Shown here piece by piece: positions 45,964-54,568 of a stretch of 64,000 bases of DNA. A program made the translations under genes and the position numbers. The first letter of the stretch is position 1. Each line of letters starts with the position of its first letter. This DNA comes from CP2-2F sp034436355. GTDB taxonomy: Bacteria > Chloroflexota > Anaerolineae > Aggregatilineales > UBA2796. The stretch lies in contig DAOTVQ010000030.1 of the NCBI GenBank assembly GCA_034436355.1, positions 1-64,000 of the forward strand, given 5' to 3'. The notes beneath the pieces were generated by a model. It saw only the letters and a list, made by a program, of their open reading frames with translations, was not told where the DNA came from and did not search any database.

Positions 45964-45991
45964 TTGACGTATGGTTATAGCAAGGTATGAA
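45964..45991 (+). promoter_or_regulatory. Sigma70-type promoter of the small proline-rich ORF
   Basis: The -35 TTGACG (45964-45969) and -10 TATGAA (45986-45991) have a 16-bp spacer. The -10 overlaps the upstream ATG at 45987, which favours the start at 46017. Confidence 0.5.
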
Positions 45992-46016
45992 TAGACGCCT
46001 TGCAGAAGGATTTTGC

Positions 46017-46247
46017 ATGGAAACACCACCTAAGCACCCTACTGAAGATCAACCAGAGCCTGAAGTTGATTGGTTGGCAGGCGATACCTTGATTGTGCCG
46101 CCGCCCAGCTTCCGCGAACGCCTGCAAGCTGCCCAGCGCGCCCGCGATACACAGCAGACAGAGCCTGTGCCTGCCCCTGAACCGCCCAACCCTGAGGATG
46201 AGGCAACGGCTGTTAAACGCCAAGCAAAAGCAGTGCGGCGGCGCTAA
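46017..46247 (+). CDS. Small hypothetical protein, acidic/proline-rich with basic tail
   Basis: 76 residues: METPPKHPTEDQPEPEVDWLAGDTLIVPPPSFRERLQ..., then a Pro/Glu-rich stretch and a basic end (VKRQAKAVRRR). Low complexity suggests disorder, with one short helix (SFRERLQAAQRARD). AGAAGGA 6-7 nt before the ATG at 46017 and a promoter just upstream support expression. Not recognised. Confidence 0.55.
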   Translation: METPPKHPTEDQPEPEVDWLAGDTLIVPPPSFRERLQAAQRARDTQQTEPVPAPEPPNPEDEATAVKRQAKAVRRR

Positions 46248-46322
46248 GACCGACAAACAGGGGTGAGGCTGAACGCTAATCACCCCGAATCGGTTCTGTC
46301 AAGCCTGCTGTCTTGCCAACCG

Positions 46323-47648
46323 CTACGCCTTGCGCCCAAATTTTTCTGCCAACAGATCGGCGAGCGTTGGCGTGCCAATCACCTGTAATTCGTAGCGCAC
46401 GCGCACGATAGGCACTTCCACATGGATGATGCGCCGCAGATCAATCGGCGTGGCGGCAAGGATCACCTCTGCCGCACAGGCTTTGATGGTCGCCTCTAAT
46501 TCAGACATCTGCACCGCACCATAGCCCATCGCCGGCAGCAGCGCGCCCATATGCGGATATTTCTCATAAACGCCGCGCAGCGAGCCAACCGCATAACAGC
46601 GCGGATCGATCAGCTCAGCCGCCCCAAAGCGCTGCGCGGCAACTACACCGGCACCGTAAGGCATTTCGCCGTGCGTTAGCGTCGGACCGTCTTCAATGAC
46701 CAACACGCGCTTGCCACGCACCAAGCCTGATTGCTCGGCAAAAAGTGGCGAGGCAGCCTCGAAGATCGGCGCATTCGGATTAAGCCGATGCAAATTGGCG
46801 CGCACCATCTGCACGTCAGCATAGTTCGCTGTATCTATCTTATTGAGGACGATAGCATCTGCCCGCCGCACGTTTGCCTCACCAGGGTAGTATGCCACCT
46901 CATGTCCGGCGCGGTGCGGATCGGCGATTACGATGTGCAAGTCAGAGGCAAAGAACGGTAAATCGTTATTGCCACCATCCCACAGCACGATATCAGCCTC
47001 TTCCTCCACACGGGCAAGGATGGCAGCATAATCCACACCGGCATACACAATATGCCCATTATCAAGGTGCGGCTCGTATTCTTCGCGCTCTTCAATAGTT
47101 GTCTCGTGCAGGTCAAGGTCGGCATAGCTGGCAAAGCGTTGCACGGCTTGCTTGCATAAATCGCCGTACGGCATCGGATGCCGCACCACCACAACGCGCC
47201 AACCAAGCGCCTTGATCACATTTGCCACGTGGCGTGTCGCTTGGCTTTTGCCGCTGCCCGTCCGAACGGCGCCGATGGAGACAACCGGCTTGTGGCTTTT
47301 GATTTGGGTGCGGTGTGTGCCAAGCAGCGTGAAATCTGCGCCAAGCGCTACAACCTGTGCCGCCTTGTGCATGACGTATTGGTGGGAAATATCGCTGTAC
47401 GAGAAAAAGACCTGCTGCACGCCATGCGCGGCGATCAACTGCGCAAGTTCCGCCTCATCATGAATCGGGATGCCCTGCGGATAGTATTGCCCTGCCAACT
47501 CAGGCGGATAGCGCCTGCCCTCAATGCCGGGAATTTGCGTGGCGGTGAAAGCAACCACCTCCACAGCAGGATCATCACGGAAACAAACGTTAAAATTGTG
47601 AAAATCGCGTCCGGCGGCGCCCATAATAAGAATTTTTGTGCGAGTCAT
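46323..47648 (-). CDS. Cyclic 2,3-diphosphoglycerate synthetase-like GTPase/ATPase
   Basis: 441 residues. The N-terminus is a Rossmann-like domain (KILIMGAAGRDFHNFNVCFRDDPAVEVVAFTATQIPGIEGRRYPPELAG). The P-loop domain has the Walker A motif SIGAVRTGSGKSQATRHVANVI, followed by VVVVRHPMPYGDL, DIVLWDGGNNDLPF and the base-recognition-like VLNKIDTA. Archaeal cDPG synthetases share this layout. Bacterial relatives are common but their product is untested; a small-GTPase-like regulatory role is the alternative. The ATG at 47648 (MTRTKILIMG) is chosen by family N-terminus. Confidence 0.75.
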   Translation of the reverse strand: MTRTKILIMGAAGRDFHNFNVCFRDDPAVEVVAFTATQIPGIEGRRYPPELAGQYYPQGIPIHDEAELAQLIAAHGVQQVFFSYSDISHQYVMHKAAQVVALGADFTLLGTHRTQIKSHKPVVSIGAVRTGSGKSQATRHVANVIKALGWRVVVVRHPMPYGDLCKQAVQRFASYADLDLHETTIEEREEYEPHLDNGHIVYAGVDYAAILARVEEEADIVLWDGGNNDLPFFASDLHIVIADPHRAGHEVAYYPGEANVRRADAIVLNKIDTANYADVQMVRANLHRLNPNAPIFEAASPLFAEQSGLVRGKRVLVIEDGPTLTHGEMPYGAGVVAAQRFGAAELIDPRCYAVGSLRGVYEKYPHMGALLPAMGYGAVQMSELEATIKACAAEVILAATPIDLRRIIHVEVPIVRVRYELQVIGTPTLADLLAEKFGRKA

Positions 47649-47897
47649 TGCGTTTTTCCAGCAACCTTCTTTGAACATTAAGTCAGTTTGCACATTAGGA
47701 GTGCCAATTTTCCGCCTAAGCCTAGCGCTTTGCAGGAGAATTAGCAACCAAAGGCTTCAGAAACTGCCCGCCCGCGCACAATAGCCTTCATCATTTAAAA
47801 GCATTAAAAATTTATTTTTTATGTTAAACTTTTAAAGTATTCAGGCGTGCTGATACTTGGGTTCTAAGGCACATGCTGAATAAGGAGATAGTTTGCC

Positions 47898-48446
47898 ATG
47901 TCTAAAAGTTTTGTTGGAGTCGTTGTGCTGGTTTTGCTGGCTACTGTTCTGGCAGCTTGCGGCGGCGAAGCTGCACCGACTGCGCCACTTTCCGCAGACA
48001 AAGAATACACAACGACGACAATGCAGGTTGGCACATTCAGCTTCAAGTATCCATCCTCGTGGTTTGTCACCGAAGACAATGGGCTGGGCTTGGTCGGCAT
48101 TTATTTTCCCGAAGATGCACGCAGAAATATGATGTCGGGCATTGAAAAGGGAAAAGTCGTCGTGACGTTGGATCGCACCGTTAACTTCACAAGGAAGGAT
48201 CAAGTCATCCTCAAATCCGTGGATGGCACAGTGGACTCGGAAACGGCTGTAACGCTTAATGGCGCAGAAGGCACACGCTTGGTGGAGACCACGCCTCGTG
48301 AAAAACGGATAGGCTTTGCAATACCAACGGGCAATGGGGATGTTTTTGTTAGGATGATCGTTTACCTGCATCCTGACGATTTAAGCCGTTGGGAAACGCT
48401 CATTGATGAGATCGCCGCATCCGTAAACTTTGCATTGCCCAACTAA
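47898..48446 (+). CDS. Lipoprotein of unknown function
   Basis: 182 residues. The signal peptide has a clear lipobox (VLLATVLAACGGEAAP, Cys21), so it should be lipid-anchored on the outer face of the membrane. The mature part is beta-rich (TFSFKYPSSWFVTEDNGLGLVGIYFPED ... VSVNFALPN-like end), similar to PsbP/'SWxVxE' lipoproteins that occur near transport and signalling genes. GGAGAT precedes the ATG. The upstream region is unusually AT-rich (47800-47840) and probably holds the promoter. Confidence 0.78.
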   Translation: MSKSFVGVVVLVLLATVLAACGGEAAPTAPLSADKEYTTTTMQVGTFSFKYPSSWFVTEDNGLGLVGIYFPEDARRNMMSGIEKGKVVVTLDRTVNFTRKDQVILKSVDGTVDSETAVTLNGAEGTRLVETTPREKRIGFAIPTGNGDVFVRMIVYLHPDDLSRWETLIDEIAASVNFALPN

Positions 48447-48735
48447 CCTTTGCAGGGCAGCTAGGCGCTACGCTTAGTTGCCCGTATGCATCATTCCCAG
48501 AAATGACGCACATCCCAGCTTGTAAGCGGTGACACATGAAGTTTTCATAGAGAATTTCACCCTAAACGCGCCTAACAAACGTTCATTTGCAAATCATTAT
48601 GCTCTATATTTGTGCCAAGTGCAACACTGCTAAATGTTTGCGTGTTTTTAAGGTATGGGTGCATAATGTGTGCCTGAGGCGTTGTGTGCCTCAAAAAGTG
48701 GTTTCACCCTTCTATAAGGATAGGTTGTATTAACA
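48447..48735 (+). other. Intergenic region between lipoprotein and sugar-binding protein genes
   Basis: A hairpin at 48455-48483 (GGGCAGCTAGGCG / CGCTTAGTTGCCC, with two G-U pairs) may end the lipoprotein transcript, though it lacks a T-run. A TATATT at 48605-48610 with a weak TTCATT at 48582-48587 (17 bp) is a possible promoter of the sugar operon. TGAGGC/GCCTCA near 48676-48694 could form a leader hairpin. No gene is seen. Confidence 0.4.
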
Positions 48736-49812
48736 ATGCGTAAGACAGTTGCTCTCGTTATGGCGATCCTGCTTGTGGCAGGTTTGTTCGCAGGGTTCAG
48801 CACCAAGAGCCATGCTCAAGAAGGCAGCATTGCCGTGCTGCTGCCTGATGCCGCTTCTTCTGCCCGTTGGGAAGCTGATGATCGCCGCTTCCTCGCCGCT
48901 GCTTTTGAAGAAGCAGGCGTTCAATATAGCATCGTAAATGCCAATGGCGATGCCGCCCGCCAGCTTACCCAAGCTGAGCAGGCAATCACCGAAGGCGCCA
49001 AAGTTATCCTGCTCGTGAACCTCGATAGTGGCTCCGGCGCAACCATCATCGAGAAGGCGCGTGAGGCAGGCGTTAAGGTCATTGACTACGACCGTCTGAC
49101 CATCGAAGGTGAAGGCGCAGATTTCTACGTCAGCTTCGATAACGAGGCAGTTGGTCGCTTGCAGGGTGAAGGCTTGGTGGCGGCGGTCGAGGCTGCGGGC
49201 TTGGTGAAGCCTCGCGTGGCAGTCCTGAATGGCTCGCCCACCGATAACAATGCTACCCTGTTTAAGAACGGCTACGATAGCGTGATCAACCCACTCTTTG
49301 AGTCGGGCGAGTGGATTAAGGTTGCTGATGAGTCCGTGCCGGATTGGGATAACCAACGCGCCCTGACCATCTTCGAGGCGATCCTGACGGCTGAAGGCGG
49401 CAATGTGGATGCTGCTATCGCCGCCAATGACGGCTTGGCGGGCGCCATCATCGCCGCGTTGGAGAATGCGGGCAAGCCCTATATCCCGGTCACGGGTCAG
49501 GATGCTACCGTCAGCGGCATTCAGAACATTCTGGCAGGCAAGCAGAGCATGACCGTTTACAAGGCGATCAAGGCTGAGGCTGAGGCAGCGGCAGCTTTGG
49601 CGATTGCTCTGCTGAAAGGTGAAGATACCGATGAGCTGGTGACGGGCGTTGTGAACAACGGCACCCGTGATGTGCCTTCGGTGCTGTTGGTGCCAGTGAG
49701 CGTAACCAAAGATAACATCGCCGAGACCGTGATTGCAGATGGCTTCCGCACTTGGGAAGAAATCTGCGTTGGCGAGATTGAGGCATTCTGCCCCGCAGAG
49801 GCAGATCGGTAA
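48736..49812 (+). CDS. Sugar ABC transporter substrate-binding protein (XylF-like)
   Basis: A 358-residue secreted protein with signal peptide MRKTVALVMAILLVAGLFAGFSTKSHA and no lipobox. The mature domain is a type I periplasmic-binding protein: GSIAVLLPDAASSARWEADDRRFLAAAFEEAG, ITEGAKVILLVNLDSGSG, GVKVIDYDRL, VGRLQGEGL, NGSPTDNNATLFKNGYDSV and AIAANDGLAGAIIAALE. This is the xylose/ribose-binding pattern, closest to XylF. It is the first gene of the transporter operon. AAGGATAGG serves as ribosome site. Confidence 0.88.
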   Translation: MRKTVALVMAILLVAGLFAGFSTKSHAQEGSIAVLLPDAASSARWEADDRRFLAAAFEEAGVQYSIVNANGDAARQLTQAEQAITEGAKVILLVNLDSGSGATIIEKAREAGVKVIDYDRLTIEGEGADFYVSFDNEAVGRLQGEGLVAAVEAAGLVKPRVAVLNGSPTDNNATLFKNGYDSVINPLFESGEWIKVADESVPDWDNQRALTIFEAILTAEGGNVDAAIAANDGLAGAIIAALENAGKPYIPVTGQDATVSGIQNILAGKQSMTVYKAIKAEAEAAAALAIALLKGEDTDELVTGVVNNGTRDVPSVLLVPVSVTKDNIAETVIADGFRTWEEICVGEIEAFCPAEADR

Positions 49813-49845
49813 ACACAGCCTGTTATAAACGGCTGATCAAAAAGG

Positions 49846-49879
49846 CTAAGGGCGGGCATTCCCGCCCTTAGTGATATTT
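49846..49879 (+). terminator. Terminator/attenuator between binding protein and ATPase genes
   Basis: A perfect 11-bp stem (CTAAGGGCGGG / CCCGCCCTTAG) with a CATT loop, followed by TGATATTT. Partial termination here would give the usual excess of binding protein over membrane components. Confidence 0.75.
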
Positions 49880-49916
49880 AGCGCTAACGAATGTTTAGTT
49901 TTTCTGAGAAACTCCT

Positions 49917-50681
49917 ATGGAAGCACCTCCCCTACTTGAGCTAAAGGGCGTCTCCAAACGCTTTGGCGCCGTACAAGCGCTAACACAGGTTGATTTCGCC
50001 GTGCGCGCTGGTGAAGTGATGGCGCTCGTCGGCGATAACGGCGCGGGCAAATCTACGCTCATCAAAGGCATTGCCGGTATTTATCCCTTTGACGAGGGCG
50101 AAACCTTTTTTGATGGGCAGCGCGTCACCATTCATAATCCACGTGAGGCAACTGCACTCGGCATTGAGATTGTCTACCAAGACCTTGCCCTTGCCGATAA
50201 CCTTGATGTGGTTGCCAATATGTTCCTTGGGCGCGAGACCATGCAGGGTATTCAGCTTGATGAAGCACGCATGGAACTGGCGGCAATTGAAACGCTCACC
50301 TCCCTTTCGGTTAGCACGCTGCGCTCTGTGCGGACGCCCGTCGCAGGGCTTTCCGGCGGTCAGCGCCAAGCCATTGCCATTGCTAAAGCCGTGTTGTGGA
50401 ATTCACGCCTCGTTATCTTGGATGAACCAACCGCTGCACTGGGTGTGGCACAGACGCGGCAAGTGCTGAATCTGGTGCGGAATTTGGCTGCCAAAGGCTT
50501 GGGGGTGGTGATCATCTCGCACAACCTGCACGATGTATTCGAGTGCGCGGATCGGATCACGGCACTGCGGCTAGGGCAAAAAGTGCGCGAGTTCATCACC
50601 AAAGAGACCAACCAACAAGAAGTGGTTCACGCCATTACAGCAGGCGCGCTGCAATACGTGCCGGGAATGAAAGAATCATGA
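49917..50681 (+). CDS. Sugar ABC transporter ATP-binding protein (single-domain)
   Basis: 254 residues with one complete ABC ATPase domain: Walker A GDNGAGKSTLIK, Q-loop EIVYQDLALADNL, signature LSGGQRQAIAIAKAVLW, Walker B LVILDEPTAAL and H-loop IISHNLHDV. XylG/RbsA-type ATPases usually carry two fused domains (~500 residues); this one has a single domain, as in several Chloroflexota and actinobacterial sugar importers, so it probably acts as a homodimer. Its stop overlaps the permease start (ATGA). Confidence 0.9.
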   Translation: MEAPPLLELKGVSKRFGAVQALTQVDFAVRAGEVMALVGDNGAGKSTLIKGIAGIYPFDEGETFFDGQRVTIHNPREATALGIEIVYQDLALADNLDVVANMFLGRETMQGIQLDEARMELAAIETLTSLSVSTLRSVRTPVAGLSGGQRQAIAIAKAVLWNSRLVILDEPTAALGVAQTRQVLNLVRNLAAKGLGVVIISHNLHDVFECADRITALRLGQKVREFITKETNQQEVVHAITAGALQYVPGMKES

Positions 50682-51919
50682 CGACGAATGAAGCACCTTT
50701 GCAACCCCAAAACGCGCTGCTGGAAAGCCGCGAACAGCAAACATTAGGCGCGTACATCCAAACCTACTTTCAGCGCGTGCGTGCTGGTGCGCTCGGTCCG
50801 TTACCAATCATCATCGGTATTGTGGCTGTTGCCCTCTTTTTTCAGTCGCGGAACGCTGCCTACCTTTCGCCAAACAACATCGTCAACCTGATCATGCAGA
50901 TGTCGGGCATTGCCTTGATCGCTTTTGGCGTGGTGTTTGTGCTGCTCTTGGGCGAGATTGACCTCTCGGTTGCCTATGTGAGCGGTGTTGCCGGCGTGAT
51001 CGCCACGATTCTAATGCGCCCACCGCATAATCTGGAGTGGTACATCACCGTGCCGATTGCACTGATCGCAGCGCTTGGCATTGGCACCTTGCAAGGCTTT
51101 CTCATCACGCTTTTTCAATTGCCATCTTTCATCGTAACGCTGGCGGGCTTGCTGGCGTGGAATGGCGCGATCTTGCTCTTGGTGGGCGCCGGCGGCACGA
51201 TTGGTATTCCCGCTTCACCCTTCCGCGAGATTTCCAATGTCTATTTGCCGCCAGAGCTGGGGCTTGCCTTTGTGATGGTGCTGGTGGTTGCCTACGCTGC
51301 CACGCAGTTTATCCAACTTCAAAGCCGACGCGCACAAGGGCTGAACGCTAAGCCAATCACAATCATCGGCATCCAAATTGCCATTCTGGTTGTGCTGGCA
51401 GTCGGCATTGTGCTGATCGTTAACCAAGATCGCGGCTTGCCACTGATAGGCGCCATTGTGATCGTCACCTTAATTATCCTAACCTTTGTCACGCGCAACA
51501 CGCGCTTTGGGCGCTATGTGTTTGCGGTGGGCGGCAACAAAGAGGCAGCGCGGCGTGCTGGCATCCGTGTGGAGCGCGTGCGTCTGTATGTCTTTATGCT
51601 GTGCAGCTTCATGGCAGGCGTGGGCGGCATTATCCTTGCTTCACGCTTGAAATCGGTCAGCGCTAATCAGGGCGGCGGGCAACTGTTGCTCAACTGCATC
51701 TCGGCGGCCGTGATTGGTGGCACGAGTCTGTTCGGCGGGCGCGGTGCTGTCTACAGTGCTGTGCTAGGCGCGCTGTTGATCGCCATGGTTGAAAACGGCA
51801 TGGTCTTCCTGCGGCTAGAGACGGGCTGGCAGTTCATCATCACGGGCATTGTGTTGGTGTTGGCAGTCATCGTGGATTCGCTCTCGCAGCGCAGCCAGAA
51901 GCGCAGCGGCTTGGCATAG
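50678..51919 (+). CDS. Sugar ABC transporter permease (XylH-like)
   Basis: A 413-residue integral membrane protein of the BPD_transp_2 family with about ten hydrophobic helices. The signature regions are AFGVVFVLLLGEIDLSVAYVSGVAG, LPSFIVTLAGLLAWNGAILLLVG, YVFAVGGNKEAARRAGI and AAVIGGTSLFGGRGAVYSAVLGALLIAMVENGMVFL. The larger size and the extended middle match XylH rather than RbsC. It forms the channel for the sugar delivered by the 48736 product. Confidence 0.9.
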   Translation: MTTNEAPLQPQNALLESREQQTLGAYIQTYFQRVRAGALGPLPIIIGIVAVALFFQSRNAAYLSPNNIVNLIMQMSGIALIAFGVVFVLLLGEIDLSVAYVSGVAGVIATILMRPPHNLEWYITVPIALIAALGIGTLQGFLITLFQLPSFIVTLAGLLAWNGAILLLVGAGGTIGIPASPFREISNVYLPPELGLAFVMVLVVAYAATQFIQLQSRRAQGLNAKPITIIGIQIAILVVLAVGIVLIVNQDRGLPLIGAIVIVTLIILTFVTRNTRFGRYVFAVGGNKEAARRAGIRVERVRLYVFMLCSFMAGVGGIILASRLKSVSANQGGGQLLLNCISAAVIGGTSLFGGRGAVYSAVLGALLIAMVENGMVFLRLETGWQFIITGIVLVLAVIVDSLSQRSQKRSGLA

Positions 51920-51929
51920 AAACCGCATC

Positions 51930-51970
51930 AAAAATCCCCTCAGCTAAGCAATCTTGGCGAGGGGATTTTT
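51930..51970. terminator. Bidirectional terminator between permease and exporter operons
   Basis: A 12-bp stem (AAAAATCCCCTC / GAGGGGATTTTT) with a 17-nt loop, giving T-runs in both directions between convergent genes. Confidence 0.85.
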
Positions 51971-51980
51971 ATGCTCAGTT

Positions 51981-52808
51981 CTAGCGGCGTTGGGTGCGTG
52001 CGCGCAGGCTGAAAAAGGCAAAGGTGAACATCAACACTGCCAACGCCGCGCACGTCAGGAAGCCGCGCAGCATAGCATCACCATTCCAGCCCGTCAGCAG
52101 CAGCGAGCGCATCGCTTCCAGCAGGTAGGTGATCGGGTTAAGCTGCGCGGCAGTCTTGATCCAGCCCGTCAGCAGTTCGACGGGCGTAAAGGTCGCCGTG
52201 ATAAAGGTCAGTGGGAAGAACAAGAACGTTGCGCCTTGTGTTGCGCCGGCACTGCCAGAACGCAGCGCAATGGCAACCGTGAAGCCCGCAAACCCCATGC
52301 CCAGTAACAGCCCATAGCCTAACACTACCAACACGCCGCCAATCCCAGTGGCAGGCTGCAAGCCGAGCAGTAACCCCGTTAGCATGACGATACTGGCTTG
52401 CAGGGTTAGCACAATCGCACCACCTAGAATGGCGGCGAGGACGATGGCAACACGGCTAATTGGCGTCAGCAGCAGCTTGTTGAAATAGCCACTCTCAATA
52501 TCGCGCACAATTGCCTGCCCCGCCACGCCCGCACCTGAGAGCGAGGCACTGACGATTGAGATCGGCAGCACAAAAGCGAGATAATCTTTGCCGGGCAAGA
52601 AGAAGGCAGCCGCACCGCTCAACAGGTCTTTATAGACAAGCGTGAAGAAGACGCTGATCAAAATGCTGGGGATGAGTGCCGCTGGTGTGCGGAAGGCAAC
52701 CACCAGATTGCGCCACGTTAGGGTAGAGACTTGCAGCAAGAAAGGCATACGGGCAGTGCGTTCGCCTTTGGCAGCCACGCCAAAAGCAGAGGTCGTTATT
52801 ACGCTCAT
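51981..52808 (-). CDS. ABC-2 type exporter permease (DrrB-like)
   Basis: A 275-residue membrane protein with six hydrophobic segments and the ABC-2 pattern: LTWRNLVVAFRTPAALIPSILISVFFTLVY, DIESGYFNKLLLTPISRVAIVLA, TFLFFPLTFITATFTPVELLTGWIKTAAQLNPITYLLEAMRSLLLTG. It would pair with the ATPase encoded 43 bp upstream to expel a drug, lipid or other hydrophobic compound. Confidence 0.88.
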   Translation of the reverse strand: MSVITTSAFGVAAKGERTARMPFLLQVSTLTWRNLVVAFRTPAALIPSILISVFFTLVYKDLLSGAAAFFLPGKDYLAFVLPISIVSASLSGAGVAGQAIVRDIESGYFNKLLLTPISRVAIVLAAILGGAIVLTLQASIVMLTGLLLGLQPATGIGGVLVVLGYGLLLGMGFAGFTVAIALRSGSAGATQGATFLFFPLTFITATFTPVELLTGWIKTAAQLNPITYLLEAMRSLLLTGWNGDAMLRGFLTCAALAVLMFTFAFFSLRARTQRR

Positions 52809-52851
52809 GATCTAGACTTTCCTCTTAGAATAGCTCGAAATTTCGGGTAGG

Positions 52852-53856
52852 TTAGCTGGCACGTGCCATGCGTTGGCGCTTGCCTTTGGCAGCCTGTGGC
52901 GCGTCTTTAGTCTCTAGGCGCTCACCGGTTACCTTCAGAAAAACGTCATCAAGGGTTGGCTGAGTCAAGGTTAGCGATTGCAAGGTTAAACCGACGCTCT
53001 GCACACGGTTTACAACGGCAGGCACGGCATTGGCAGCCTGCGAGAGGTATAGGCGCAGTGTGTGATGATCAACCTGTGTGCGCTCTACCATTTCGGCGAG
53101 TTCCGCCTCAGCACGAGTCACCGAGTCAGCATCGCCAAAGGTCAGGTTGATCGATTCGCTGCCAAGCTGCGCTTTGAGTGCCTGAGGTGTGCCTTCTGCG
53201 GCAATCACGCCGTTGTTGATGATGGCGATGCGGTTTGCCAGCAGATCAGCTTCCTCAAGATACTGCGTGGTCAGGAAGATTGTGATGCCTAAGCGTGTGT
53301 TCAAACGGCGCACCTCATCCCAAACATCACGGCGGCTGGCAGGGTCGAGTCCGGTGGTCGGTTCATCAAGGAACAGCACCTCAGGCTCGTGGGCAAGCGC
53401 CAGTGCTAGATCAAGGCGGCGGCGCATTCCACCGCTATATTTGCCCACACGCCGATCTGTAAACGCGCTCAGCTTCACCAAGTCCAGCAGTTCGCGGGCG
53501 CGTGCCTGTGCCTGCTTGCGGTTCATGCCAAAGGTCTGGCATTGGAGGGTGAGCAGCTCCATAGATTTCATCAGCGGATCAATACCCACTTCTTGAAGCG
53601 CCACACCGGCAATACGGCGCACCTCAGCCGCTTGGCTGACCACATCATAGCCGCCGACCGTCGCACGCCCTTCGGTTGGCAGGCTAAGTGTGGTCAACAT
53701 GCTGACGGTGGTGCTTTTGCCAGCCCCATTCGGACCCAGAAAGCCGAAGATTTCGCCCGACTCCACTTTGAAGGAAACGCCTTTTACAGCGGTGAAATCG
53801 CCATAGCGTTTGACGAGGTTCTCCACGACAATCTCGCGGTTTGCCTGATTTGTCAT
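52852..53856 (-). CDS. ABC exporter ATP-binding protein (DrrA-like)
   Basis: A 334-residue ATPase of the daunorubicin-resistance type: Walker A GPNGAGKSTTVSML, ALQEVGIDPLMKSMELL, signature YSGGMRRRLDLALAL, Walker B VLFLDEPTTGLDPASRRDVW, and the DrrA-specific C-terminal domain ending LTQPTLDDVFLKVTGERLE, plus a short basic tail. The ATG at 53856 follows GGGGAAAC; a GTG 15 bp upstream is in frame. A candidate TetR operator (53887-53907) lies 31 bp upstream. Confidence 0.9.
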   Translation of the reverse strand: MTNQANREIVVENLVKRYGDFTAVKGVSFKVESGEIFGFLGPNGAGKSTTVSMLTTLSLPTEGRATVGGYDVVSQAAEVRRIAGVALQEVGIDPLMKSMELLTLQCQTFGMNRKQAQARARELLDLVKLSAFTDRRVGKYSGGMRRRLDLALALAHEPEVLFLDEPTTGLDPASRRDVWDEVRRLNTRLGITIFLTTQYLEEADLLANRIAIINNGVIAAEGTPQALKAQLGSESINLTFGDADSVTRAEAELAEMVERTQVDHHTLRLYLSQAANAVPAVVNRVQSVGLTLQSLTLTQPTLDDVFLKVTGERLETKDAPQAAKGKRQRMARAS

Positions 53857-53886
53857 CCCTAGTTTCCCCACTTCTCACCAGTTATC

Positions 53887-53907
53887 GAACTAAAATTAGG
53901 TAGGTTG
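53887..53907. promoter_or_regulatory. Candidate TetR operator upstream of the exporter genes
   Basis: GAACTAAAATTAGGTAGGTTG matches the element in front of tetR at 16 of 21 positions in the same orientation. It contains the inverted repeat CTAA-AA-TTAG. Confidence 0.55.
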
Positions 53908-53924
53908 ATCGCTCAAAAAAACGG

Positions 53925-54512
53925 TTAGCGTGGATACAAGCCGTTCAGGATCACCTCGATCATCTCAGCAGCCATCACCAGTTTCGGCGGCGCGTTGAAG
54001 TGTGGTGGCAAGCTGTGCGCGGATTCGAGCATCGCCAAAAGCATCCCACTTAGCACACCCGCATGGGCTGACCATATTTCGCCCTCGGCATGTGCTTGCC
54101 GAAAAACTTCCTCTAGCGGCTGAAGAAGCGCCTCATACACGCTCCGTTCAATGCGCCCTGCCTGTTCTGGGCTAAGGGCGGGCATATCGCTGTTCATCAT
54201 ACGCCCAAAGTCCATTGGCGGTTGGCTGAACAACCACTCAGCAGCTGCCATCAGCTTGGCGCGCAGCGAACTGCCCGCCTCACGCAGCGCGGCGCGCAAG
54301 CCATCCCGATGCCGCAGGAAGTTGCGTTCTGCCACTTCCACAAAGAGCGCCTCTTTACCGCCCGGCACGTGATAGTAGAGCGAGGCTTGCTTGATGTTCA
54401 GCGCTTGTGCAATGTCGCGCAGCGTCACGGCTGTGTAGCCACGCTCCATGAAGAGCCGTTCCGCCACGTCTAGCACGCGCTTTTTTGCTTCCGAGTGTTC
54501 GTCCGTCATCAT
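53925..54512 (-). CDS. TetR family transcriptional regulator
   Basis: 195 residues. The N-terminal helix-turn-helix is typical (KRVLDVAERLFMERGYTAVTLRDIAQALNIKQASLYYHVPGGKEALF). The C-terminal ligand domain ends NAPPKLVMAAEMIEVILNGLYP. It probably represses its own gene and the exporter genes downstream until an effector binds. Two ATG codons are adjacent; AGGTAGGA suits the second (54509) better. The ribosome site lies within the candidate operator. Confidence 0.9.
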   Translation of the reverse strand: MMTDEHSEAKKRVLDVAERLFMERGYTAVTLRDIAQALNIKQASLYYHVPGGKEALFVEVAERNFLRHRDGLRAALREAGSSLRAKLMAAAEWLFSQPPMDFGRMMNSDMPALSPEQAGRIERSVYEALLQPLEEVFRQAHAEGEIWSAHAGVLSGMLLAMLESAHSLPPHFNAPPKLVMAAEMIEVILNGLYPR

Positions 54513-54515
54513 TCC

Positions 54516-54536
54516 TACCTAAAACTAGTTAGGTTA
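54516..54536. promoter_or_regulatory. Candidate TetR operator upstream of tetR
   Basis: TACCTAAAACTAGTTAGGTTA contains ACCTAA and TTAGGT as inverted arms around a 6-bp centre. It is the counterpart of the element at 53887-53907. Confidence 0.55.
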
Positions 54537-54568
54537 TACAATAACTGTACAAGGTCTGTCAAGCGCTT

